A stretch of DNA of 64,000 nucleotides from Pseudobacteriovorax antillogorgiicola (GCF_900177345.1 NZ_FWZT01000029.1:24259-88258); one strand, 5' to 3'. Counted from the first letter of the stretch, positions 35,553-45,193 are shown. Program-made: numbers and translations. The notes: generated from the sequence alone by a model not told the origin.

Positions 35553-37431
35553 TGCTCAAAGCAGAAAATTTGATGCATTCACCCCTATATTGTTGCTGTC
35601 TATAGCAATTTCTTTCACTCTACATTATGGTGTAAAGGATCTACCTTGGGAACTGTTATTGGGAACTGCTCCATTAATAATACTCCCAGCTTTCTTTAAA
35701 GGCCACATAAAGCACTACTCTATTTTGTTCTTAGTGTCCGGTTATATAGTTTTTTCATTGATGCTACCTGGATACTTCCATTGGATCGCCAAAACCTTGG
35801 GAGTTGCTTCTCTTTGTGCAATGTTCTTGATTCTAGTTAGCAAGGCACCGTCTTTTCTAAGAAAAACATTTAAAGCAACGCTCCCTCTTTATATCGTAGC
35901 CAACTTTATGTTAGGAGCGAGTATATTTTGGGTTTTTTTGAGGCCTTATAGATTAGACAGATGGCCAGATGCACCATTAGAAGCACTTAAATATGGTGTG
36001 ATAAATGTTGATCACCTTTACCACCTGGCCATTTCTTCTATGGTACTTTCGGAGGGGGTTCCTTCAATTGGAGTTCACGAGGTCCTATATCGACATTTTC
36101 ACGTTCTACAGCATTTTTTCCAAGCATCGATGACTGCTGCCTCGGGATTAGAAAGTTACCTAATTTACCCAGTAGTTATTATTTTTGTAATAGCACCCCT
36201 TGTGATTTCCTCTCTAGAGGGTTTACTTCAAGCTCTAAAAGTTCCATCCTACCTCATATTTTTGTCGTTCTTCTTCTTTTACGGACTCTCGAGTGCAGAC
36301 TATCTAAATAGAGATGAGTCCAATTTGCTTAGCTATAGTATTCTCTATATATTCTTGGGTGTAGTTGTGGCACGCGGACACACTTTTCTCGGTGGAGTTT
36401 TCATCTTTCTGGGATTCTTAGCCAAGAATGCGACTGGAGTCGCAGTTGCAGGTTTGGCTTGTTTCTGGACATTTAAGCTACTAGTTGACCGAAAGTATGT
36501 TCAATTCACCATAACATTACTTCTCAACCTTCTTGTTACTTATGTATCCATCCAGATGACATCGGTAAACTACGGAGGGAATGGGACTGACTTTGGTTTT
36601 CTGCAGTCGTATTTTAATATGCGCTCGAGATTTTCAGGGCCATTCGATTTTCTGTGGACTTACTTTAATCTTTCCTTGGTGATTAGTGCTTTGCTGTTAT
36701 TTATAGTCCTATGCAGGCGTAGTCTGAAGCCTGTTGCTAATTTCATGTCAGTATCTTGGTTGTTAGTCTTCGGATATACATTGTTGGCTATTAATGCTGC
36801 GACCCCTGGGTTGACAATTGGGCATGTCTTTAGTGTCTCATTCTGGATTGGTTTACCTCTGATTATCAAGATAGTCCATGACTTGTGCCAAGAAAATGCT
36901 TTTAGTCTTTATATAGTAATTGGAATTTTCTTAGGGTGCAGCTGGAACATTTTTGGCAAGGCCTCAAATGCAATAGAGTCATATGAAAGTCAGCAAGAGG
37001 CTAGAGCAACCAATTTTGAAGCGATGAAGTCGAGAAATCTTGGGTTAGGAAAGTATGTTGAGGTCTTAAGTGCAATTAGTTCATACGAGAAGTCCGGTAG
37101 CTTTTTAGTCGAGATCGATCAGGCAAGCAAGTTTTGGAGTTTCTATCCCCATTGGACAGGAACGAGGTATGTAATGCCTTTTTATGTGCCTATTCTAGCA
37201 AAAATGCCCGGGTGGAATGGCTATAATCATTCAACAATGAAAAGTACAGGGCTTTTTTGGGGTTATCAAAAGTATGCTCAAAATCCACTAGTAGGTGATC
37301 CGTGCAAGCTAACAGGGAGAGACGGCGTTTTCAAGGTTTTTGATTCAGAAAGCGGGCCTAGGGTGAGCTTTAGAGCCTGTAAAGCCGGTGTGGCAGTTCA
37401 GCGCGAGGAGTTGGCTAAGCTTGGGAAGTAA
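35497..37431 (+). CDS. Large polytopic membrane protein, possibly GT-C-type glycosyltransferase
   Basis: Up to 644 residues with about a dozen hydrophobic helices in the first 480 and a soluble C-terminal tail of about 160. VDHLYHLAISSMVLSEG after the early helices recalls the acidic first-loop motif of GT-C enzymes, which use polyprenyl-phosphate sugars outside the cytoplasm, but no firm family match is visible. The start is uncertain: GTG 35497 or ATG 35509, both inside the end of the aminotransferase gene. A Wzy-type polymerase is an alternative. Confidence 0.6.
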   Translation: MIWNMLQTKLSKLQWKFSDAQSRKFDAFTPILLLSIAISFTLHYGVKDLPWELLLGTAPLIILPAFFKGHIKHYSILFLVSGYIVFSLMLPGYFHWIAKTLGVASLCAMFLILVSKAPSFLRKTFKATLPLYIVANFMLGASIFWVFLRPYRLDRWPDAPLEALKYGVINVDHLYHLAISSMVLSEGVPSIGVHEVLYRHFHVLQHFFQASMTAASGLESYLIYPVVIIFVIAPLVISSLEGLLQALKVPSYLIFLSFFFFYGLSSADYLNRDESNLLSYSILYIFLGVVVARGHTFLGGVFIFLGFLAKNATGVAVAGLACFWTFKLLVDRKYVQFTITLLLNLLVTYVSIQMTSVNYGGNGTDFGFLQSYFNMRSRFSGPFDFLWTYFNLSLVISALLLFIVLCRRSLKPVANFMSVSWLLVFGYTLLAINAATPGLTIGHVFSVSFWIGLPLIIKIVHDLCQENAFSLYIVIGIFLGCSWNIFGKASNAIESYESQQEARATNFEAMKSRNLGLGKYVEVLSAISSYEKSGSFLVEIDQASKFWSFYPHWTGTRYVMPFYVPILAKMPGWNGYNHSTMKSTGLFWGYQKYAQNPLVGDPCKLTGRDGVFKVFDSESGPRVSFRACKAGVAVQREELAKLGK

Positions 37432-38065
37432 ATATTATATCTTTGGTGCTGGTGCACATGGCCGAGTTGTGTATCACAGCTTAAGTCGCAGTTTAGATGA
37501 TAATGAACGTATCTTCTATGCCGATGACTCAAGAAGCTTGATTGATCGAATGATATCGGGTGTGAGAGTCGTCTCGGCTTCTAATATAGGTCTGGATAGC
37601 TTGCTTCACCTAGCACTTGGCAATAATATGCTTCGTAAGACGTTGGCTGATCGATTTAAAGATAAAAAGATGCTGTCTGTAGAAGACCCTAGTGCAGTAG
37701 TCTCAAGCTGCGCTAGTATACAAGAAGGCTGTTTTATCGGACCAGGCTCTATAGTTCAAGTGGGCGCATTTCTTGGTAGGCATGTTATAGTTAATACTTC
37801 AAGTGTTATTGAGCACGACGTGATTCTTGAGGACTATGTAAATATTTGCCCAGGAGTTGTTACTGGGGGGCGAGTTAAGATTGGTAGTTCCAGCTTTATT
37901 GGGCCTGGTTGCGTATTATTAGGGCGCGTTACGATTGGTTGCTCTTCCATTATAGGTGGAGGAGCTGTTGTCACTCGTGATGTCCCTGAGGGGGTTGTCG
38001 CGTATGGAAATCCTGCCAAGGTAGTTAGGTACGTGACAGACGAAGATTGGAGCAGAGCTTTGTAG
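37421..38065 (+). CDS. NeuD/PglD-family sugar acyltransferase
   Basis: 214 residues from TTG 37421, which follows GAGGAG by ten bases; GTG 37388 is an upstream alternative. The N-terminus YYIFGAGAHGRVVYHSL is the PglD/NeuD nucleotide-sugar pocket, followed by hexapeptide repeats from about residue 100 and ending VVTRDVPEGVVAYGNPAK. These trimeric enzymes O-acetylate sialic acids or N-acetylate 4-amino sugars. The gene overlaps the end of the membrane-protein gene by 11 bases. Confidence 0.87.
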   Translation: MGSKYYIFGAGAHGRVVYHSLSRSLDDNERIFYADDSRSLIDRMISGVRVVSASNIGLDSLLHLALGNNMLRKTLADRFKDKKMLSVEDPSAVVSSCASIQEGCFIGPGSIVQVGAFLGRHVIVNTSSVIEHDVILEDYVNICPGVVTGGRVKIGSSSFIGPGCVLLGRVTIGCSSIIGGGAVVTRDVPEGVVAYGNPAKVVRYVTDEDWSRAL

Positions 38066-38070
38066 TTATG

Positions 38071-39495
38071 TCACTTTTTTAAGAGGTAAGGAAGTGGAGA
38101 TCCTCTGTCTCCATTTGAGTATTGCTCAGCATTAAGTCTGTAGTCACCAAAGCCAGGCGATCCGTTTTCCCATTGATTTTTACTTAAGCCCATAGCAGTC
38201 ATGATAGATATAAGTAACTCATTGTAAGGTCGTCCCCAATATGGACCACTAGCAAGCCCAGGTTTGAGTGTTAGGTGTTGACTATAGTCAATATATAAAT
38301 TGTGGTTTAGTGAACTACTTCCTCCAAAGAGAATGGCGGGCATATCGAGAGACTTGTGAGAATTAAGGACCGCAAAATCATCACATCCAAGCTCATTTCC
38401 CCAGAATATCAGTGTGTTGTCAAGATATGTTTCACCAGTCTCTTCATCTTCAACTTCATCAAGAAGCTCTAGAAGGTATTTCACCCGGTCGGAGTACCAT
38501 CGGGCTATTGTTAAGGTGTGATCAATCATCTGAGCATGGGTAGCATAATGATGATTAACAGTCATACCTGGGAGGAAACTGTATTTTCGCTCTTCTTGGC
38601 CATGGCCTAGTTGAAGAGTAGCGACTCTAGTTGCGCCGCATTTTATTGCTTGTGCTAGAATTTCGGTTTGTGTCGCTATGAGAACTTCACAATTTTCAAT
38701 TGAATTTTCAAATATATCAGGTTTTTTGAAACTACAATGAGAAGATAAACCCAGCCTACGCTGAGTTTCTGAAAGAAAGTCCAAGTGTTGCTCGATTTTC
38801 TCTCTATCTCTCTGTGTAATTTTTTGCGATGAAGTCAGCTCTTTATACAGTTGGTATACTGTTTCCAAAAGTGGCGAGTTGCCACTAGAGTGTGAGTTAA
38901 AAATAAGTTCGTATACCGAACGAGGTTGCTCAATCGGGACGATTGGTTCAAAGCCGTACTCTGTGTGTCTTACAGACAATGGTAGCGTAATTCTGCTAGT
39001 ATCTCCCGCTACTGTGAGAAGATTTAATGACTTCAATGCCACTGAATAACTACTGTAATCAAGGCACTCGGCAATAACTTGGTCTATTGTTTCACGCAAG
39101 TCTTTGGCGTCTGCGAAACCACTAAGCATCTTTGTTGCCATATGAGTGTTATCATTTTGTGCAGTTAGATCCAGACCTCTTAATATGGTCATTTTTTCTT
39201 TAAAAGAATCAAATCTATTTTCGAGGATAGCACTAAGGGGCCCCTCGATATTAGATAGTCGTGCAACTCTTACATTATCGTCATGAATATGAAATGGTAT
39301 GGATGACGGAATGTTCCAGTGCTTTATATGTTGACCATTTGGTGTAAAGATTGCGATAAATCTCTTAGGATAAGAGTGTTCGTTGGAACGGGCGGTTTTT
39401 GCCAAGGATAAACTTGGTATGAGAAACAAAAAGGAACGCAGTTGATCTATGACTTGCCTTCTACTATAAACATTACTTAATGCCATAGACTTCAC
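38071..39495 (-). CDS. DUF1552 family exported protein
   Basis: 474 residues. The N-terminus has SRRQVIDQLRSFLFLIPSL, a twin-arginine-like or ordinary signal sequence, followed by FIAIFTPNGQHIKHW, which is the typical DUF1552 opening (a PNG motif). LRGLDLTAQNDNTHM and a LDNTLIFWGNELG segment are also characteristic. The family resembles sulfatase/alkaline-phosphatase-fold DUF1501 proteins and occurs almost always beside a DUF1592/DUF1588 gene, as here with a 23-base overlap. Its biochemical role is unknown. It meets the NeuD gene tail to tail. Confidence 0.85.
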   Translation of the reverse strand: MKSMALSNVYSRRQVIDQLRSFLFLIPSLSLAKTARSNEHSYPKRFIAIFTPNGQHIKHWNIPSSIPFHIHDDNVRVARLSNIEGPLSAILENRFDSFKEKMTILRGLDLTAQNDNTHMATKMLSGFADAKDLRETIDQVIAECLDYSSYSVALKSLNLLTVAGDTSRITLPLSVRHTEYGFEPIVPIEQPRSVYELIFNSHSSGNSPLLETVYQLYKELTSSQKITQRDREKIEQHLDFLSETQRRLGLSSHCSFKKPDIFENSIENCEVLIATQTEILAQAIKCGATRVATLQLGHGQEERKYSFLPGMTVNHHYATHAQMIDHTLTIARWYSDRVKYLLELLDEVEDEETGETYLDNTLIFWGNELGCDDFAVLNSHKSLDMPAILFGGSSSLNHNLYIDYSQHLTLKPGLASGPYWGRPYNELLISIMTAMGLSKNQWENGSPGFGDYRLNAEQYSNGDRGSPLPYLLKK

Positions 39496-41119
39496 CTTCG
39501 ACTGTTCTAAAAGAGTCTGATATTAGGTATTTCTTGATAGCTTCTTTGATAGACATTGTATCGAACAAAGACGCGAGATAATGGACTTCCAAGTTTGACG
39601 GATTGTCGATCTTCTTACCGTAAGAAATTATTTGCTTAGCTAGACATGTCTGAATCATTCCTCTTTCAAGGAAAATTGTGAAGATGTCTTCCGGTTTATC
39701 AGCGACATAACTAGTTTCTTGGTAGGTAAATTCAACAAAGGAGTCTATAGGTAAGATATTCACTTTTTTAGGACGTCTATCAAATATTATTTCATTGTCT
39801 ACGAATTGGCCAGCACCGTCGTAATTTTCAAAGGTGAATCCTATGGGATTCAAGATGGAATGGCATTTTTGACACGAAGAATCAGACGTTTTTTCTTCCC
39901 ACTTATTCCTTGTAGTAGTAGTCTCGTCAACTTCAGGAATTTTAAGTGCATCATTCGGTAAGTTGTTTGGATCAGGGCGACCAAGATCTAGGCAGAGCGC
40001 CTTATCGACTATAAGTGCGGCCCTCTTTATTGGCCTACTAATATCCCTGTCATTGCCAGTGGCGAGCATTCTTGCGCGCGTGAAAACGCCTGGCCTATTT
40101 CTTAGAAATTTTCCTTCTTGTTTGTATATTTCTCTCAGAAGGGGATGTTCATAGAACTCTTGCTTGCTGAGGAATAGATCATGGATGGAGCCATTCTTCA
40201 TGAATATTGTTTTACTCATGTTTTGGAGTTCAAGAGTAGATACTTCCTGTAGATTTTTTAAGTCTATTTCGATTTCTTCCGAGTATGCAAGCGCAGGGAA
40301 AGACTCCAGCTCTAGCCACTCGATAAAAAACCGGTTCCAATGAGATTGTGCATGCTTGGATTCCCATATTCTCTCGAAATGGTGGCTTCGATTATCAAGT
40401 GAAAACTGCCCGTCTCTGACATCCTGTAGCAGAGTCCGATCTGGGGGAAGACCTTGTAGAAAATATGAAAAATTTGAGGCGAAACTGTAGCTGTCTAATA
40501 GGAAAAGTGATTTTTTGGTTGAGTGTTCTTCAACGTAGCTAATCTTGTATAGAAAGTCTGGTGATTGAAGCATGAGCTGAGTTGCGTTTGCAACGATTTC
40601 TGCATTGGAGCTAGCTGGTGAAGCGACGTTGAGAAATTTTGAAACCTCTCTGGTTTCTATGGGGCGTCGAAGTATTTGAAATCCAAGAATATTGACCGCT
40701 TCTTCAATACAAGCCCAGTTCTGATTTGTAGATTTCAAGCAAGGGAACTCGTCCTCGAAGAAACCTTTTTTTTCTAATTGGTCAGTTATGTAATGTGCCA
40801 CTCGCATATAACCGAATAAGTGATTGGCAGATAGGGTTTCTTTGAGGTTGGAGAACCCTTTGTACACATGATCCTCAGGGACACTAAGCAAAAGAATTTT
40901 AAGTTCTGGCCCAATGTCTGTATCGCCAATATTAAAGATATACTTGATTGAGTTGACATATTCTGCCTTTGAAAGGCGTCTTGTTGGAAGAACGTGAGCA
41001 TAGTCTTCGTCTCGGTCGACGCTTGGTTCAAGCATACAGCTAGCCATAGATTGCATCAGGGCATAAGGTAGAGCTAGACGTGCAACGTTTATAAATATTT
41101 TCTTCAATAGGTCTGTCAT
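39473..41119 (-). CDS. DUF1592/DUF1588 (planctomycete cytochrome-C-like) lipoprotein or exported protein
   Basis: 548 residues. MQSMASC near residue 28 is a possible lipobox. The domains follow the family order: RRLSKAEYVNSI (DUF1587-like), RRPIETREVSKFLN (DUF1595-like), LMLQSPDFLYKI (DUF1592), ending with CQKCHSILNPIGFTFENYDG (DUF1588), whose CxxCH is a c-type heme-like motif, and a DUF1585-like tail. It partners DUF1552. The pair is not a known sugar-synthesis function; its placement inside the glycan locus is unusual. No second CxxCH is visible. Confidence 0.86.
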   Translation of the reverse strand: MTDLLKKIFINVARLALPYALMQSMASCMLEPSVDRDEDYAHVLPTRRLSKAEYVNSIKYIFNIGDTDIGPELKILLLSVPEDHVYKGFSNLKETLSANHLFGYMRVAHYITDQLEKKGFFEDEFPCLKSTNQNWACIEEAVNILGFQILRRPIETREVSKFLNVASPASSNAEIVANATQLMLQSPDFLYKISYVEEHSTKKSLFLLDSYSFASNFSYFLQGLPPDRTLLQDVRDGQFSLDNRSHHFERIWESKHAQSHWNRFFIEWLELESFPALAYSEEIEIDLKNLQEVSTLELQNMSKTIFMKNGSIHDLFLSKQEFYEHPLLREIYKQEGKFLRNRPGVFTRARMLATGNDRDISRPIKRAALIVDKALCLDLGRPDPNNLPNDALKIPEVDETTTTRNKWEEKTSDSSCQKCHSILNPIGFTFENYDGAGQFVDNEIIFDRRPKKVNILPIDSFVEFTYQETSYVADKPEDIFTIFLERGMIQTCLAKQIISYGKKIDNPSNLEVHYLASLFDTMSIKEAIKKYLISDSFRTVEGEVYGIK

Positions 41120-41320
41120 TCAGATTTGATCGGAATAAGTTGTAGTTACCTTAGAATATAAAAGAGAACTGCAATCAACTATACTGTCAGTCCGACCAGA
41201 AGTAGCGAAACTTCGATTGGGTTCTACAACTAAATTTTAAACGATACTAGAACGAATAGCAATTTTGGCAGGTTCGGTGGTAACATTTCACTAGATATAA
41301 ATAATGTTGTCTCTTTGATG

Positions 41321-42931
41321 CTATAGCAGACCTTCGATTAAGCTGGTAACTCTGGAAAGGTTGCCTTCAAAATTTAGTTCTTTCAATGATTCGAACTTGC
41401 TTTTTCGGTACTTCGTGTCTCTAACTAGACGTAATAAATTTGAAATAAGTCTATTTTCAGTATCATTTCCATATAGACCTAGATTGATAAAGCCTCCAGT
41501 AGAGATCATGGAGTTATGGGTTTCTTCTCGAATATTCTGGCAAATAACAATGGATGGAATATTCATGTATGCCAGTTCAAAAGTTGTTCTTCCGTTTGAA
41601 CAGATAGCAATATCGGAGTTTGCCATCTGTTCCGAAATAGTACTGACATTCTCGAAAATATCGACTCGAGCATTGAGACCGAGACTTCCTACGAGTCTAT
41701 CCAATTCAGATTTCCATTTGAAGCTTGGTCCGATGATAACAGATATGTCGATATGAGATATTTCCTTGATTTTTGTAAGTGCCTTTAGTACCAAACACGT
41801 CAGATTATTTGGATCAGATCCTCCAAATGTAAGGAGAATACTACCAACTTGCTCTTTGAATATGTTTGGAGATACAAACTCGAATTCGTTTCTTAAAAAA
41901 TAGAATTGATAGCCCCACCTTGTATTCTGCGATGGTTTGTTGGGTGGAGGCTCGAAGAGCTCGTTAACCACCATATCTGCAATTTCAGCGCCTGGACCCA
42001 AATCTTCAAAGTTTAGTACTCTTATTCCAGATTTCTTGAGTTCGTTAACATACTCAAAGTCGGTGCTTAGAATATCATTGATAACTAGATCGGGTTGTAG
42101 TTGGTGAATAATGTTATGCGCAATCTGGAGTTCGGGGTAACTATAAATGTCATAATCTTTTGATGTTATTGTTTTTATTGCTTCTTCGCATTTCTCGGAA
42201 GTAACAAAAATGACTTCATGGTCAGAGATACTATGAGCTATTGCTAGCGAACGATAGACATGTCCCATTCCGATTTTTGAGTCGCCAATAATTCGAAAAA
42301 CGATCCTTTTCCGTCTTAATAATTTTTCACAAACCCACCAATCTTGATGACTTTTAATCTCGAGTGTATTTGTCGAAAGCAGGTAAGGAAAGCATTTTAG
42401 AGTCGCCATAGACGATCGTTGGAGAGCTTCCATACGAACAATTTTGAAAGCGGAAACTTCGATTAACCTACTCTTTGGCTTTCTATCAGATAGAAACCGT
42501 TTAAGGTTGGACCAGGAGAAGGTGAAGTCGAAATATGACTCTTCTCTCACTGAAACAAGGGCATCAAACCCATTCATTGTGGCAAATTCACTAAGAGCAG
42601 ACGAAATTTCGTTGGGAAGAACTAGTGGTGTGTAAGGTGAAAGAAAGAGCACAACATCGTACTCTCTGGATATATGATTTTTTAGATTTGTCGTAAAATC
42701 GGATGTCTCTAAGTCAATTTTCGAGTCGTATACATAGTCTAGACCATTGAATTTTGCGATCTGGATAATTTCCTGTGAATCTGTAAGAACAAGAATATCA
42801 GATATTCTCAGACTGATAGCCTTATCTATGGTTAACTGTATTAGACTCTTTTCCCCCAGCCTCTTTATTAAGTCGTCTGGAAAGGCTACATTTTTCTTTA
42901 CCGCAGTGATCACGCACAAGGCTGACTTCAT
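41321..42931 (-). CDS. Fusion of divergent NeuA-like nucleotidyltransferase and PseG-like domain
   Basis: 536 residues from ATG 42931, overlapping the upstream aminotransferase by ATGA. Residues 1-200 align by eye with CMP-sialate synthetases, but the RxGSKxxxxKN loop is replaced by VKKNVAFPDDLIKRLG, so CTP transfer may be lost or altered. Residues from about 208 (IVFRIIGDSKIGMGHVYRSL) match PseG, the UDP-sugar hydrolase of pseudaminic acid synthesis, or the related MurG-like transferases, with LTFGGSDPNNLT and CSNGRTTFELAYMNIPSI later. The combination supports a nonulosonic-acid pathway. The final activation might be done by the SpsF-like or KdsB-like protein instead. Confidence 0.82.
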   Translation of the reverse strand: MKSALCVITAVKKNVAFPDDLIKRLGEKSLIQLTIDKAISLRISDILVLTDSQEIIQIAKFNGLDYVYDSKIDLETSDFTTNLKNHISREYDVVLFLSPYTPLVLPNEISSALSEFATMNGFDALVSVREESYFDFTFSWSNLKRFLSDRKPKSRLIEVSAFKIVRMEALQRSSMATLKCFPYLLSTNTLEIKSHQDWWVCEKLLRRKRIVFRIIGDSKIGMGHVYRSLAIAHSISDHEVIFVTSEKCEEAIKTITSKDYDIYSYPELQIAHNIIHQLQPDLVINDILSTDFEYVNELKKSGIRVLNFEDLGPGAEIADMVVNELFEPPPNKPSQNTRWGYQFYFLRNEFEFVSPNIFKEQVGSILLTFGGSDPNNLTCLVLKALTKIKEISHIDISVIIGPSFKWKSELDRLVGSLGLNARVDIFENVSTISEQMANSDIAICSNGRTTFELAYMNIPSIVICQNIREETHNSMISTGGFINLGLYGNDTENRLISNLLRLVRDTKYRKSKFESLKELNFEGNLSRVTSLIEGLL

Positions 42932-44118
42932 TCGGCCCCGCCTAGCGAGTCTATGCAAGTTTCAGTAGATGTTACCATATAATCGATATCATCATCTGTG
43001 ATGCATGATTGGAAAGGGAACGAAATCATACTGTCAAAAAATTGTTCCGTGTGGGGGCAATTTGCCTCACCTGCACCTATTTTCTTATAGTAGTCGTAGA
43101 GATACAATGGGTAGTATTGAGTGGCACATTGGATGCCGAAGTCGAAAGCTAAGCTTGCAATGAGTTTATCTCTGAGATCGCCCTCTACTTTAGCAACTAA
43201 AAGATGATAATTGTGTCGTGCGCTATCACACCTATGAAAACGAAGAGTTTCATAATCGCTCAAGCGATCGATCACCTTGATAGCACGATCTCTTTTCGAG
43301 CTGATGATTGAAGCAATGTATGGAATCATTTCTAAACCTACTAAGCAGTTCGCCTCAGCCATGCAGTAATTGTTTGGTTGTAAGTAGCTACCATTGAATT
43401 CAGGCATGTCTGCATTAGACATAGCTGGGAGCCAATAGTGCTCGCGAGCATATGGAAAGGGCATATGACCGTTATGCCTCATGGCTTTGAAAATAGGCAA
43501 GAGATCTGGATTGTTGATGGATAGCAAGCCACCTTCACCCAAAGTAGATATGTTTTTATGAGAGTGGAAAGAAAAGACCCCAAAATCTCCGCTGGTACCA
43601 GCATGCTTTTCATCGAGCCATGTTCCTATTGCTTGGGCAGTGTCTTCTATCACTTGAATTTTATGGGCGCGAGCGTACTCTACAATTTCATTGATATCGG
43701 CAATATAGCCATAAAGGTGCACAACGACAATGGCTTTTGTATCTTTGCTTACAACTCTCTCGATACTCTTGGTATTGATAACTCTTGTCTCTGGGTCAAT
43801 ATCTGCCCATTTGATTTTAAATCCAGCTTTAGCAAAGGGGTAAGCCGAAGAGGTGTAGGTGTGAGCAGGAATAATTATTTCGCCTCCACCTTCTTTGGCA
43901 AATAGATACTGGGCAACTAGCTCTAAGGCGCAAGTAGCGTTGGCAACTGCTAGAACAGCTTCTGATCCGATATAGGAAGACATTCCGTACTCGAACTTTT
44001 GTAGGTACTCCCCTTGGGTAAGCGAGCTTGTCTCAGCTAAGAAACTATTTAATTTCTCTAAAACGGGCTTCGGGTAGTGATGGGCTCGGCCGCCAAATGG
44101 AATTCTATAGGTTGGCAT
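42928..44118 (-). CDS. DegT/DnrJ/EryC1/StrS aminotransferase
   Basis: 396 residues. The N-terminus reads IPFGGRAHHYPKPVLEKL, then VIEDTAQAIGTW for the cofactor aspartate and FSFHSHKNISTLGEGG for the PLP lysine. It ends four bases before the KdnB-like dehydrogenase gene's neighbour region and is directly downstream of it on the same strand. By analogy with the Shewanella KdnB/KdnA pair it could aminate the aldehyde made by that dehydrogenase, although its own sequence does not look closest to KdnA. Amination of another keto sugar is possible. Confidence 0.85.
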   Translation of the reverse strand: MPTYRIPFGGRAHHYPKPVLEKLNSFLAETSSLTQGEYLQKFEYGMSSYIGSEAVLAVANATCALELVAQYLFAKEGGGEIIIPAHTYTSSAYPFAKAGFKIKWADIDPETRVINTKSIERVVSKDTKAIVVVHLYGYIADINEIVEYARAHKIQVIEDTAQAIGTWLDEKHAGTSGDFGVFSFHSHKNISTLGEGGLLSINNPDLLPIFKAMRHNGHMPFPYAREHYWLPAMSNADMPEFNGSYLQPNNYCMAEANCLVGLEMIPYIASIISSKRDRAIKVIDRLSDYETLRFHRCDSARHNYHLLVAKVEGDLRDKLIASLAFDFGIQCATQYYPLYLYDYYKKIGAGEANCPHTEQFFDSMISFPFQSCITDDDIDYMVTSTETCIDSLGGAE

Positions 44119-44122
44119 TAGC

Positions 44123-45193
44123 TTACATCCTTAGAAAGAGCTCTTTAGTTCTGTTTTTGTTTAAGATTTTTCTATAGTCATCCCCTAGTGCATTAAGTAG
44201 TGGCTTTTCGTGGACTAAGGTAGACGTATGCAGTGTCTCAAATGACGTATCATCTATGCTAACAATGTTACTTCTAAGCACAATATCTTGCTTCTTTAGC
44301 ATAGCCTGAAACTTTTTGGATTCACTAGGGTAGAACTCACCTAGAGCATTAAATGCTATACAATTTGCTTCACAGTGATGAGTCCCTTTTGCGATACTGA
44401 GCCCAGCAGAAAAAGGATGGATCAGTCCCACCATTGTGTTTGCGATGGACGCACCTCCTAAATATGATGCTGTCATCAGTTTCGCTCGATTATCGTCAGA
44501 CATCATGTCATCAGATTCAAGAAACACTTCTTCACATAAGCGAAGAGCTTCTCTTGAAAAGGCATCTGCAACCGGATGGCGTAAGTTCCCATTGAGTGAT
44601 TCGATACAATGAATGTAGGTATCCATGCCAGTATAGAAGTACTGTTCGCGAGGCACTGTTTTAGTTAAAGAAGGATCTAAGATTAAGTAGTCGAAGACAG
44701 AGTAGTTTGAATTCATGCCCAACTTGATGTTTTTAGTGTAGTTGGTCAATACACATGTTCGAGATGCTTCTGCGCCTGTACCAGAGATCGTTGGAATTCC
44801 GACTTTGAAAACTCCAGGTCTTTTTACGAGGTCCCACCCTTGGTAGTCAGCTGCAGAGCCTTCGTTTGTGAACATGTTAGAAACAGCTTTGGCGGTATCA
44901 AGAGTACTGCCTCCCCCTATGCCAATAACTATATCGGGTGTTGATAACTCTTGGGATCTAAAGTCTTCCATCATGGAGTCGATCTTTTCGGTTGATGGCT
45001 CGTTTGTATTATCGATATATATCAGCTTGTCTTGACTTCTTAAGTTGAGTGGAAGTTTTTTAGATTTGAAGAAGTCATCGATCAAGTAAATAGCGGACGC
45101 CCTGCGAGCCACACTTTTCACAAGTTCTGCTAGCTCATCGATTGCTCCAACGCCGAAACTATATCTGGAAACATTTTTAGACGCTGCCATCAC
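44123..45193 (-). CDS. KdnB-like iron-containing alcohol dehydrogenase (Kdo 8-oxidase type)
   Basis: 356 residues of the group III metal-dependent alcohol dehydrogenase fold. GIGGGSTLDTAKAVSNMFTN is the NAD-binding region; YQGWDLVKRPG, GIPTISGTGAEASRT and YFYTGMDTYIHCIESLNG closely resemble Shewanella KdnB as I recall it, which oxidises the C8 alcohol of Kdo before amination to 8-amino-Kdo. The metal-binding histidines appear in LIHPFSAGLS and THHCEANCIAF. The aminotransferase gene follows four bases downstream. The actual substrate could be another ulosonic acid. Confidence 0.85.
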   Translation of the reverse strand: MMAASKNVSRYSFGVGAIDELAELVKSVARRASAIYLIDDFFKSKKLPLNLRSQDKLIYIDNTNEPSTEKIDSMMEDFRSQELSTPDIVIGIGGGSTLDTAKAVSNMFTNEGSAADYQGWDLVKRPGVFKVGIPTISGTGAEASRTCVLTNYTKNIKLGMNSNYSVFDYLILDPSLTKTVPREQYFYTGMDTYIHCIESLNGNLRHPVADAFSREALRLCEEVFLESDDMMSDDNRAKLMTASYLGGASIANTMVGLIHPFSAGLSIAKGTHHCEANCIAFNALGEFYPSESKKFQAMLKKQDIVLRSNIVSIDDTSFETLHTSTLVHEKPLLNALGDDYRKILNKNRTKELFLRM

